DNA of 64,000 nucleotides. Source: Candidatus Bipolaricaulota bacterium. Lineage in GTDB: Bacteria; Bipolaricaulota; Bipolaricaulia; Bipolaricaulales; Bipolaricaulaceae. The stretch is taken from the NCBI GenBank assembly GCA_014360985.1, contig JACIWK010000009.1, positions 1 to 64,000 on the forward strand, in the 5' to 3' direction. Within the stretch, counting starts at the first letter, position 1, and every line of letters starts with the position of its first letter. Below the pieces are notes generated by a model. That model ran no database searches. It had not been told where the DNA came from and saw only the letters and a list, made by a program, of their open reading frames with translations. The position numbers and the translations under genes were made by a program. Below are positions 15,769 through 23,549 of this stretch, in pieces.

Positions 15769-18373
15769 GCCTGACCTCGGCGTGAGCGATCGCCTTCTCG
15801 ACCGCTTGAGGGAGGGCTTCCCCGTGGGGTCCCCCTCCTTGAGCGAACGTGGCCCGTCCGCCCCCTTTTCCGCCCAGTCCTTGGCACGCGATGCGGACGA
15901 GGTCGCCTGCGCTCACCCGCGGCTCGTCCACGACCTTGGCGACCACGATCCCTTTCCCCTCCGCGCGAGCGCCGATCACGACCACGCTCCGTCCGAGCTG
16001 GGCTGCGAGCGCGTCCGCGAGCCGTTTGGCCTCTTCCACCCCTCCCTCCACGACCGCGCTGGCGAGCTTCGTCCCGTCCACTTCCCGCGCCCCGGCAGCC
16101 GCATCCCGGGACCGGAACGTGGCCAATTCTCCCTCGAGGGACTCCACCCGCCGCCGGATGGCCTTCTCTTCCTCAAGTAGCTTCGTCGCCCCGGAGAGAA
16201 CCTCTCCCTCCGGGACGTCGAGAAGCGCCGCAAGCTGCTTCCGCTCCTCGCGCAAGGAAAAGAGGTGGCGCCGGGCGGCCTCCCCGACGAGGACCCGCAG
16301 TCGGCGGGTCCCCGCCCCCACCGCTTCCTCGGACAAGATAACGATCGAGCCGATCTCGCCTGTCCGGCGGACGTGGGTTCCCCCGCACAATTCCATCGAG
16401 ACCCCTGGTACCTCCACGACCCGCACCCGATCCTTCCCCCGGTACTCCTCCTCGAAGTGGGCGATCGCGCCCCTCTTCTTCGCCTCGTCAAGCGGCAGCT
16501 CCTCGACCTCCACCGCGAGATCGTGAAGGACAGGGGCGAACGCAAGCTCCTCGACCTGCGCCAGTTCGGCGGGCGTCAGGGCGGCGAAGTGGGTGAAGTC
16601 GAACCGGAACTCCTCCGGCCCGACCGCGGATCCGGCCTGGATCACGTGCTCCCCCAGTACCCGTCGCAGCGCAGCGTGGAGGAGATGGGTCGCGGTGTGG
16701 GCGCGCTCGATCTTCCGCCGCCGCGCCTCGTCCACAACGAGCCGGCACCGGTCTCTCTCACGGAACTCGCCCTCGGTTACGCGGACGGTGTGGAGCGTTC
16801 CGTGGGGTGACTTCTGGACGTCGACCACCTCCGCCCGCCCGGGTCGGGACAGGTTCTCGATCCACCCCGTGTCCGCGACCTGTCCGCCGGCTTCGGCGTA
16901 GAACGGGGTTCTTCTGAAGATAAACCTCCACTCCCCGGTGCTGACCGGTGCAACCTCCCCTCCTGCGGGTTCCGAGATCTCCGTCAGATCGGATTCGACC
17001 TCGAGGGATCCATATCCCACGAACTCCGTCCGCCGAAGAACCTCGGCCTCCGCTTCCAGAGAGGCAGTTGCCGTTAGGTGCGCCTCTACGTCGATCACCC
17101 TCCGGGATCGGGCGCGCTGGGCCTCCATCTCCCGGTCATAGCCGGCATGGTCCACGGAGAAACCCTGTTCACGAGCGATCTCCTCCGTGAGCTCGGGCGG
17201 GAAGCCGTAAGTATCGTAGAGCTCGAACACGACCCGCCCGGGGACCCTCCCTCCGGCGGAGAGCCTCGCCAACGCCTCGCGCAGCCGGGCCTCCCCAGCG
17301 CGGAGCGTCCTCCGGAACGTCCTCTCCTCGTGGGTGATCACCTGCTCTGCGAGGGACCGCCGTTCCTCGATCTCGGGGTACACCGCCCCCAGCGAACGGA
17401 CCACCGGTTCGACCAGCAACCTGAGACGGCCTTCCCTCATCCCGAGCGCGTCCGCGGCCCGCACCATCCGCCGCAGGATCCGCCGCAGGACGTACCCTTG
17501 CGCCTCGCTTCCGGGCCTCACCCCATCGGCGACCAGGAACACCACCGCCCGGATGTGGTCCGCGATCAGGTTTCGCGATTGGTGATCGGCGAGGGGGAAG
17601 CGGGCCGAGGCGGCGATTGCCTCGACGATGGGGGCGAACAGGTCCGTGTCGAAGTTGGAGTGGACGCCCTCCAGGACGGCGGTCATCCGCTCCAGCCCCA
17701 GCCCGGTGTCGATGTTCTTCTTCCCCAGCTCGCGCAGCGTCCCATCCGGCTGGGCGTCATGCTGAATGAACACGAGGTTCCAGATCTCGCTGAACCGATC
17801 GCAATCACAGGCGGGCCCGGGGCAGTCCGGGCCGCACCCGTACTCGGGTCCCCAGTCCCAGAAGATCTCTGTATCTGGCCCACACGGGCCGCGGTCGCCC
17901 ACCGGCCCCCACCAGTTGTGGTCCTTCCCCAAGCGCACGATGCGCTCCGCAGGGATCCCGATCTCGTCCCGCCAGATCGCGTACGCCTCGTTGTCCTCCT
18001 CGTACACGGAGACCCACAGGCGCTCGGGGGGAAGGCCGAGCTCGCCCGTGAGGAACCGCCACGCCAGCGCGATCGCCCCCTCCTTGAAGTAGTCCCCGAA
18101 GCTGAAGTTCCCGAGCATCTCGAAGAACGTGTGGTGGTAGGCCGTTGTTCCCACCCGCTCGATGTCTGTGGTGCGGAAGCACTTCTGGCAGGTCGTGACG
18201 CGGGGGTGGGCTGGGGCGACCCTCCCCCAGAAGATGTCCTTGAACTGCACCATCCCCGCGGAGGTGAAGAGCAGGGTTGGATCGTCAGGAACGAGGCTGG
18301 ACGAGGGAAGAACGGTGTGCCCCTCCTTTCGGAAGTAGTCGAGGTAAAGACGGCGGAGCTCGGCGCTGGTCAT
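15755..18373 (-). CDS. alaS: Alanine--tRNA ligase
   Basis: Charges tRNA-Ala. It is 872 residues, near the usual 870-880. The class II core is present (TLLFTSAGMVQFKDIFWG, FEMLGNFSFGDYFKEGAI, and LGLERMTAVLEG for motif 3), then the editing domain with the zinc-binding HTATHLLHAAL and CGGTHVRRTGEIG, and the C-Ala domain ending GGKGGGRATFAQGGG. TACAAT ends exactly 6 bases before the ATG and there is no Shine-Dalgarno, so a leaderless mRNA is likely. lgt lies just upstream on the same strand but has its own promoter-like region. The gene converges with dnaN. Confidence 0.97.
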   Translation of the reverse strand: MTSAELRRLYLDYFRKEGHTVLPSSSLVPDDPTLLFTSAGMVQFKDIFWGRVAPAHPRVTTCQKCFRTTDIERVGTTAYHHTFFEMLGNFSFGDYFKEGAIALAWRFLTGELGLPPERLWVSVYEEDNEAYAIWRDEIGIPAERIVRLGKDHNWWGPVGDRGPCGPDTEIFWDWGPEYGCGPDCPGPACDCDRFSEIWNLVFIQHDAQPDGTLRELGKKNIDTGLGLERMTAVLEGVHSNFDTDLFAPIVEAIAASARFPLADHQSRNLIADHIRAVVFLVADGVRPGSEAQGYVLRRILRRMVRAADALGMREGRLRLLVEPVVRSLGAVYPEIEERRSLAEQVITHEERTFRRTLRAGEARLREALARLSAGGRVPGRVVFELYDTYGFPPELTEEIAREQGFSVDHAGYDREMEAQRARSRRVIDVEAHLTATASLEAEAEVLRRTEFVGYGSLEVESDLTEISEPAGGEVAPVSTGEWRFIFRRTPFYAEAGGQVADTGWIENLSRPGRAEVVDVQKSPHGTLHTVRVTEGEFRERDRCRLVVDEARRRKIERAHTATHLLHAALRRVLGEHVIQAGSAVGPEEFRFDFTHFAALTPAELAQVEELAFAPVLHDLAVEVEELPLDEAKKRGAIAHFEEEYRGKDRVRVVEVPGVSMELCGGTHVRRTGEIGSIVILSEEAVGAGTRRLRVLVGEAARRHLFSLREERKQLAALLDVPEGEVLSGATKLLEEEKAIRRRVESLEGELATFRSRDAAAGAREVDGTKLASAVVEGGVEEAKRLADALAAQLGRSVVVIGARAEGKGIVVAKVVDEPRVSAGDLVRIACQGLGGKGGGRATFAQGGGPHGEALPQAVEKAIAHAEVRLKGA

Positions 18374-18379
18374 GGCGGG

Positions 18380-18385
18380 ATTGTA
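18380..18385 (-). promoter_or_regulatory. -10 element (TACAAT) of alaS
   Basis: TACAAT on the minus strand, six bases from the alaS ATG. This spacing would put the first transcribed base at or next to the start codon. Confidence 0.5.
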
Positions 18386-18388
18386 AGC

Positions 18389-19159
18389 CTACGCCGCCGG
18401 GCGCCACAGGCGCCCGAAGAGGAGCCATATTCCGAAACCGGCGATCAGGGCCACGCTCGCCACCTGGGCGGCCCGCCACGGCCCGAGCATCAACGCGTCC
18501 CCGCGGAAGAACTCGCAGGCGAACCGCACCACGGCGTAGGACATGAAGTACACGGACGAAAGGAACCCGGGCCGGGCGAGCCGCGTGCGCAGCCGCCACA
18601 GGAGGACGAAGATGAGGAGGTTCCCCACCGCCTCGTACAGCATCGCGGGGTGGAGGGGCAAGCCGGGATAGGCCGCGCCGGCAGGGGACGAAATGGGGAA
18701 CACGATCCCCCACGGGAGGTCCGTCGGCGTCCCGAACGCATCGCCGTTGAGGAAGTTCCCGATCCGGCCCAGGACCTGGCCCAGGGCGAGGGCGGGGGCC
18801 ACGGCATCCGCGAGGCGCCAGAACGGCGCTCTCTTCCACCGGGAGACGATGAACAGCCCCACGATGCCCCCGATGATCCCGCCGTGGATGGCGAGCCCCC
18901 CGTGCCACACCATCACGATCTCCCACGGTGCACTGCGGTACCACTCCCACTGGAACGCCACGTAGTAGAGGCGGGCGGCGACGATCCCGAGGGGGATCGT
19001 GAGGAGCAGGAGGTCGAGCACATCGTCTGGCTTTGCGAACAGCTTCCGCCGCCGGGCCTCCCCGCGGACGATGAAGTAGGCGAGGATGAACGAGATCACG
19101 TACATGAGTGCGTAGTACCGGATCTCGATCGGTCCCAGCCTGAGGAAGATGGGGTGCAT
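18389..19159 (-). CDS. lgt: Prolipoprotein diacylglyceryl transferase
   Basis: Integral membrane enzyme that transfers a diacylglyceryl group from phosphatidylglycerol to the lipobox cysteine. The 256-residue sequence has about seven membrane segments. The signature GRIGNFLNGDAFGTPTDLPWGIVF is present, as is the HPAMLYEAVGN region with the essential Tyr/Glu and the upstream HGGLAIHGGIIGG. The ATG at 19159 was chosen; a TTG three bases upstream is also possible. It shares a palindromic promoter with lnt on the other strand. With lspA and lnt it completes the lipoprotein pathway. Confidence 0.95.
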   Translation of the reverse strand: MHPIFLRLGPIEIRYYALMYVISFILAYFIVRGEARRRKLFAKPDDVLDLLLLTIPLGIVAARLYYVAFQWEWYRSAPWEIVMVWHGGLAIHGGIIGGIVGLFIVSRWKRAPFWRLADAVAPALALGQVLGRIGNFLNGDAFGTPTDLPWGIVFPISSPAGAAYPGLPLHPAMLYEAVGNLLIFVLLWRLRTRLARPGFLSSVYFMSYAVVRFACEFFRGDALMLGPWRAAQVASVALIAGFGIWLLFGRLWRPAA

Positions 19160-19176
19160 CAATGGTCACCGAGCGG

Positions 19177-19188
19177 CCATTATAATGG
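19177..19188. promoter_or_regulatory. Palindromic bidirectional -10 element between lgt and lnt
   Basis: CCATTATAATGG is a perfect 12-base palindrome containing TATAAT on both strands (plus 19181-19186, minus 19184-19179). On the plus strand it places the transcript start at the lnt GTG, and on the minus strand it lies about 19 bases ahead of lgt. No convincing -35 is seen on either side. Confidence 0.65.
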
Positions 19189-19192
19189 GATC

Positions 19193-20650
19193 GTGATCCG
19201 GAGGGGGCGCTGGCTGGGGGCGCTGGGAGCGGCTTTTCTCCTGTGGGCGGCGTTCTTCCGGGGGATGGGGGGGCTCGCGTGGCTCTCCCTTGTCCCCCTT
19301 TTCTGGGCCCTCGATGGGGCGGGCCTGCGGCGGGGCGTGGGCCTGGGGGCCCTCTTCGGAGGCGTGTTCTTCCTCTGCGAGTTCTCGTCCCTGTTCTCCC
19401 TGTGGCCGTTCGTGGGCCCGATCACGGTCCTCATTTGGGTGGCGCTGTCGCTTTATGGTGCCCTGTTCCTGACCTTGTTCGGGGCGGCGGGTGGAAGGTG
19501 GGGGAACCCCCTCCTCTGGGCGGGGGGGTGGGCGCTCATCGAAGCGGCACGAGGGGCTGGTCCACTGGGGTTCACGTTCGGGAGCATCCCCGGCGCGCTG
19601 GTCGGGAGCCCGTTCCTCCCCGCGGTTGCCCTCGGCGGGCCGTGGCTCCTGTCGCTTGGGGTCGCGTGGACGGCGGGGTGTCTCGCCCGGGGCGTGTGCG
19701 AGCGGCGGTGGCTCCCGTGGGCAGTGGCCGGGCCCCTCGTCCTGTACGCCTGCGCCCTCGTCCCCACCGGGACGGGGGAGGAGGGCACCGTGACCGCGGT
19801 CCTCGTCCAGCCCAACATCCCCAAGGCGGAGCAGCTCGACTCAAGCCGCCTCCCGGAACGGGTGGAAGCCTACCGTCGCCTCTTGGAGGCGATCGACCCT
19901 CCCGTGGACTTGATCCTCCTCCCCGAGAACGCCCTGCCCTGGCTGCGCGACGAACCAGAACGCCTGCGGCCCTTCCAGGAAGCGGCGCGACGGGTGGGGG
20001 CAACCCTCGTTGTGGGGACGGCCGACTTCCAGGAGGGGCGGATCTACAACACGATCCTTGTCGTCTCCTCCCAAGGGGAGATCGTGGGCACGTACGCCAA
20101 GACGCGCCTCGTGCCCTTCGGGGAGTACGTGCCGTGGCGCGATTTCTGGACAGGGATCGGGCTCGGGAGCCTCATCGACCCGTTCCTCCCGTTCGACCAG
20201 ACTCCCGGGGAGGCCGTGCGGCCGGTGGGGAACCTTGGGATCATGGTCTGTTTCGAGTCGACGTTCCCAGGGATCAGCCGGGAGCTCGTGCGGACCGGAG
20301 CGGAGGTGCTCATCGTTCCCACCAACGACGCCTGGTTCGGACGGGCGCGGATCCTCTGGGAGCACTACGCCCTGGGGGCCCTCCGGGCGGCGGAGACGGG
20401 GCGAGCGCTTGTCCAGATCGGTCAGACCGGGATCAGCGGGGGATGGGGTCCGCGCGGGGAAAACCTGGGGCGGCTCCCCCCGTGGACGAAGGGGAGGCTG
20501 ACCCTCGCCTTGCCCCTCCACTCCGGCTCCACGTTGTACGTGCGGATCGGGGACGGACCGGTTCTGGGGCTCGCCGCGGCCCTCCTCCTCGGCGCCTTGA
20601 CAAAGCGGCCCCGCCCGGGGCGGGGCCGCGGAGGTCGGACGTCAGGCTAG
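19193..20650 (+). CDS. lnt: Apolipoprotein N-acyltransferase
   Basis: Adds the third acyl chain to the N-terminal cysteine of lipoproteins. About seven N-terminal membrane segments precede a nitrilase-type domain with the triad in LLPENALPW (Glu245), TYAKTRLVPFGEYVP (Lys303) and GIMVCFESTFPG (Cys353). It is 485 residues. The start is a GTG six bases after a perfect TATAAT with no ribosome binding site. A much longer open frame through this region is an antisense artefact of alaS and lgt. Lnt supports a diderm cell envelope. Its last codons carry a GC hairpin that may terminate the converging lipoprotein gene. Confidence 0.95.
   Translation: MIRRGRWLGALGAAFLLWAAFFRGMGGLAWLSLVPLFWALDGAGLRRGVGLGALFGGVFFLCEFSSLFSLWPFVGPITVLIWVALSLYGALFLTLFGAAGGRWGNPLLWAGGWALIEAARGAGPLGFTFGSIPGALVGSPFLPAVALGGPWLLSLGVAWTAGCLARGVCERRWLPWAVAGPLVLYACALVPTGTGEEGTVTAVLVQPNIPKAEQLDSSRLPERVEAYRRLLEAIDPPVDLILLPENALPWLRDEPERLRPFQEAARRVGATLVVGTADFQEGRIYNTILVVSSQGEIVGTYAKTRLVPFGEYVPWRDFWTGIGLGSLIDPFLPFDQTPGEAVRPVGNLGIMVCFESTFPGISRELVRTGAEVLIVPTNDAWFGRARILWEHYALGALRAAETGRALVQIGQTGISGGWGPRGENLGRLPPWTKGRLTLALPLHSGSTLYVRIGDGPVLGLAAALLLGALTKRPRPGRGRGGRTSG
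20605..20629 (-). terminator. GC-rich hairpin at the converging lnt / PKD lipoprotein ends
   Basis: A near-perfect inverted repeat, GCGGCCCCGCC paired with GGCGGGGCCGC, lies in the last codons of lnt. Read on the minus strand it is followed by TTTGT, a weak U-tract, so it most plausibly ends the lipoprotein transcript coming from the right. Confidence 0.5.
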
Positions 20651-20656
20651 GCTGAG

Positions 20657-21619
20657 CTAGGGCGCTGTCACCTCGACGGCCAGACTTGCTTGATCCGTCT
20701 TGGCGGGGGTGAGGTCGTCCCACACCTTCACGGTGGCCGTGTACGAGCCGGTCTGGGTGTATCCCCCCGCATAGACGTGGGTCACGTCCAGCGTGCTTGT
20801 CGGCGCGACGTCGCGCGTGACCACGTACCCGTCACCCGAGCGGAGCTCCCACCGCACCAGCTTCCGGGCGGCGTCCCCGGCCTGGGCCTGGAACGCGAAC
20901 GTCACGTTTGTGCCCACCACGACCTCTACTGGCTCGACGTCAGACCCATTGACCGTGAACGCGGTGATCTCGGGCGGCGGGCTGGTAACGGTGATCGTGG
21001 CAGTGGCGGTGAACGTTTGAGGGGGAGTGGCATCGTCGGTGACGGTGAGGGTCGCGGTGTACGTGCCTGGGTCGGTGTATTCATAGGACCCGATCCACCA
21101 GTCGTAACTCACGAAGTCCACATCCGCCTCGTCCTCAGGGGTCCCATCGCTGTCGTAGTCGAGCGCGATGTGCTTGATCCTCCGGCCCTCCGCCGCGGTG
21201 ATGGTGGCCCAGAAATCCACGCCCAGCGGCGCTGATCCCGAGGCGGGCAACGCCCCCAGGCTCACGCTCGTGGTGGGGGGGGCAGTGACGGTGATGGTGA
21301 CGGTATCGGTGGCCGTTCGGCCGCGGTTGTCGATCACGGTCAGGGTGGCGGTGTAGGTCCCCGCGCTCGTGTAGGTATGGTTCACCCCCGCTGTGATGTC
21401 CGTCCCGGTGTAGTCGACGACCCCATCCGTCTCGAAGTCGATCGTGAACGACACGATCGTCCCGGAGGATCCCGCGGCGCTGAACGTCACGCTGAGGGGC
21501 GCGACCCCTGACAGGGGGGTCGCGGTGAGCACGGCGGTGAGGGGGGAAAACAGCCACGCGCACCCGGCGAGCCCCAGCCCGAGGAGCGCCAACAACCCGA
21601 TCTTCCCTATCCTGCGCAT
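20657..21619 (-). CDS. PKD-repeat lipoprotein
   Basis: A 320-residue exported lipoprotein. The signal sequence MRRIGKIGLLALLGLGLAGC ends in a lipobox (LAGC), so it is a client of the lgt/lspA/lnt set nearby. The mature part is built of PKD/Ig-like modules: VTFSAAGSSGTIVSFTIDFE ending TVIDNRGRTATDTVTITV, a second with YDSDGTPEDEADVDFVSYDW and TVTDDATPPQTFTATATITV, and a third less typical one from about residue 220. No catalytic domain is seen; surface adhesion or scaffolding is a guess. The ATG is preceded by AAAGGAGGT. It diverges from the ECF sigma operon, whose last gene also carries PKD repeats. Confidence 0.85.
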   Translation of the reverse strand: MRRIGKIGLLALLGLGLAGCAWLFSPLTAVLTATPLSGVAPLSVTFSAAGSSGTIVSFTIDFETDGVVDYTGTDITAGVNHTYTSAGTYTATLTVIDNRGRTATDTVTITVTAPPTTSVSLGALPASGSAPLGVDFWATITAAEGRRIKHIALDYDSDGTPEDEADVDFVSYDWWIGSYEYTDPGTYTATLTVTDDATPPQTFTATATITVTSPPPEITAFTVNGSDVEPVEVVVGTNVTFAFQAQAGDAARKLVRWELRSGDGYVVTRDVAPTSTLDVTHVYAGGYTQTGSYTATVKVWDDLTPAKTDQASLAVEVTAP

Positions 21620-21788
21620 ACCGACCTCCTTTTGTCGTCGCAGCTGGCCCGAGCGTAGCCCGGGCGGGAGCGTTCCCGGAGGAATACAGCGAGCTCCGGG
21701 CCGCGGTTCCGTCCCCCGCGGGGCGGACATCTGTCCAGGCGAAACCCTCTTCCGCACCGTGGTGTATATTGCCACGGAAGGAGGCGGG

Positions 21789-22331
21789 GTGCCGGACGGG
21801 GAACTCGAGCTCATCCAGCGGAGCCTGAATGGCGACCTGGAAGCGTGGGGGGAGATCGTGAGCCGATACAAAGAGGCAGCGTTCGGGATCGCGGTGGCGA
21901 TCCTGCGCAATCGTGCCGATGCCGAGGACGCGGTCCAAGACGCGTTCGTCCGCGCTTACGAGCGGTTGGACCGGTACGATCTCTCCCGCAAGTTCTCCAC
22001 ATGGTTCTTCACCGTAACCGCCAACGTGGCGAAAAACGCGCTCCGCCGGCGGCGACGGGACCCCTTGCCCAAGGAGGTGTGGGCGGAGGATCCCGCCCGC
22101 GCGGTGTGGCAAGAGGAGATGGAACAGAACGTGCGCGAAGCTGTGTGGGAACTCCCGGAGGCGTACCGCGCCCCGCTCGTTCTGCGGTACTGGCACGACC
22201 TGCCGCTCGAGGAGATCGGTGATGTGCTCGGCCTCCGGCTGGGCACGGTCAAGACGCGGCTGCACCGGGCACGGGCCCTGGTGCGGGCAGAGCTTGCGGC
22301 ACGGGGGGTGATCCGAGATGCCGTGGGATGA
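21789..22331 (+). CDS. ECF-type RNA polymerase sigma factor
   Basis: A 180-residue two-domain sigma-70-family factor. Region 2 spans LIQRSLNGDLEAWGEIVSRY to AEDAVQDAFVRAYERLDRYD and then FSTWFFTVTANVAKNALRRRRR, and region 4 reads LPEAYRAPLVLRYWHDLPLEEIGDVLGLRLGTVKTRLHRAR. The GTG has GGAGG upstream. A TATATT string about 20 bases further up may be its promoter. It overlaps the next gene, a membrane-anchored protein that is the probable anti-sigma partner, by 14 bases. The four genes to 25.6 kb probably form one operon directed at surface or secreted proteins. Confidence 0.93.
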   Translation: MPDGELELIQRSLNGDLEAWGEIVSRYKEAAFGIAVAILRNRADAEDAVQDAFVRAYERLDRYDLSRKFSTWFFTVTANVAKNALRRRRRDPLPKEVWAEDPARAVWQEEMEQNVREAVWELPEAYRAPLVLRYWHDLPLEEIGDVLGLRLGTVKTRLHRARALVRAELAARGVIRDAVG

Positions 22332-22854
22332 ACTGGATCGGCTGATCCGCGATGCAGTGGCGCGCGAGGTGGAGGTTGGCCTCCCGGCTCTGGAGGGCCT
22401 CGAGGGCCGGGTCATCCAGCGGCTGGCCCAACCCGCCGGCCGTCCTGCGCTGGCGAGGCGGCTCTCCGCCGCCTTCACCTGGCCTCGAATCCGACTGGGA
22501 TGGGCCCTCGCCGCCGGGGTCGCCCTCTTTGCGATCGGGATCTTCGTGGGGAGGGTCCTCCTCCCGGGCAAGGGGCCACTTCCAGCCGCGGGGGCGAACC
22601 TGTTCACCGTGGCCGCCCCGGGCGCGACGAGCGTCGCCGTGGTGGGGGATTTCTCCGCGTGGCAGCCGATCAGCCTGTTCGATCACGATGGGGACGGGGT
22701 ATGGGCGGTGACGGTGGCCCTCCCGCCGGGGAGGTACGAGTACGCGTACCTCGTCGACGGTCGCTGGGTGGGTCAGGATCCGCTCGCCAGTGAGTACGTG
22801 CGCACGTTTGGGGAGTACGTGTCCGTGAGGTACATCGGAGGTGAGGGGCTGTGA
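22318..22854 (+). CDS. Putative membrane anti-sigma partner with a C-terminal glycogen-binding-like (AMPK-beta/CBM48) domain
   Basis: A 178-residue single-pass protein. The N-terminal 55 residues are cytoplasmic and helical, in the position of an anti-sigma domain but without a recognisable zinc motif. A membrane helix lies at about 62-80 (GWALAAGVALFAIGIFVGRV). The extracytoplasmic part (about 95-170) resembles the carbohydrate-binding E-set domain of AMPK-beta: VAVVGDFSAWQPISLFDHDG, then VWAVTVALPPGRYEYAYLVDG and RWVGQDPLASEYV. It overlaps the sigma gene by 14 bases. Role inferred: holding the sigma factor and sensing a glycan or wall component. The anti-sigma function is not shown by sequence. 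Confidence 0.7.
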   Translation: MPWDELDRLIRDAVAREVEVGLPALEGLEGRVIQRLAQPAGRPALARRLSAAFTWPRIRLGWALAAGVALFAIGIFVGRVLLPGKGPLPAAGANLFTVAAPGATSVAVVGDFSAWQPISLFDHDGDGVWAVTVALPPGRYEYAYLVDGRWVGQDPLASEYVRTFGEYVSVRYIGGEGL

Positions 22855-23546
22855 AGCGCCTTGCTCCGATGGTGGCGTTGCTCTTCGTGGGGGCGGTGGG
22901 CCAATTCCTCCCCTTCTCTTCTCCCGCCCCGGACGAGGTGCTCGCCTTCCTCCAGGCGATGGAGATCGCCCCGACGATCAAGGCGGCGTTCTCCCCCGTG
23001 CTGGGGGCGGGACTGGCGGCGGGACGGGCCACCCCCCAGGTGTCGCTGGAACTCCTCCGCCGCCTGGCGGAGCTGCCCGCGCGCGAGGCCGAGGAGGCCC
23101 TCGACGTGTTTCGCAAGGCATTGGAACGGGGGTTCATCGTGGACACAGGGGCGGGCTCTTCCCTGATGAACCGGGTCCTCATGCGCCTGCGCATGGGAGC
23201 GCCGTGGGAGCTCGTGAAGTACGAGCTCGCCGCTCGCTACAACGCGCTCGTCGCCACCGAGGAGGTGCTCCTCCGCCACGCGTTGATCGGACGAGGGGCC
23301 CAAGCGCCGGGAGGGCCGGTGCTGCCCAGGGATCGGCTGATCCTGGAGATCGCGTGGGTGGTCGCGGACTACCAGCTCGACCCTCAGCCGCGGGCGGATC
23401 CGCTGGAGGCTTCGGTGCGGGTTCGGTTGGTCAACCTCAGTGGGTCAGTGCTCTCCCCGAGCATTGTCGAACCGGTTCTGGCCGCACTCACACCGGAGCT
23501 TCTCCAGGAGATCGCGGGCCGGGTGTTTCAGATCGAAAGGAGGTAG
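22851..23546 (+). CDS. Exported hypothetical protein in the ECF sigma operon
   Basis: I do not recognise this 231-residue protein. It begins with a probable signal peptide (MKRLAPMVALLFVGAVGQFL). The rest is largely helical, with EVLAFLQAMEIAPTIKAAFSP, then RRLAELPAREAEEALDVFRKAL, and a C-terminal segment whose FQIERR end runs straight to the stop. Its GTG start overlaps the previous stop (GTGA) and the next gene starts 3 bases after its stop, so it is firmly in the operon. Conserved-domain searches would be needed to say more. Confidence 0.7.
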   Translation: MKRLAPMVALLFVGAVGQFLPFSSPAPDEVLAFLQAMEIAPTIKAAFSPVLGAGLAAGRATPQVSLELLRRLAELPAREAEEALDVFRKALERGFIVDTGAGSSLMNRVLMRLRMGAPWELVKYELAARYNALVATEEVLLRHALIGRGAQAPGGPVLPRDRLILEIAWVVADYQLDPQPRADPLEASVRVRLVNLSGSVLSPSIVEPVLAALTPELLQEIAGRVFQIERR

Positions 23547-23549
23547 GGC

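Noticed and set aside
17078-20650. Open frame of 1190 codons on the plus strand
   Set aside because: The first 700 codons are antisense to alaS and lgt and have low-complexity Pro/Glu/Arg composition; only the part from 19193 (lnt) is real.
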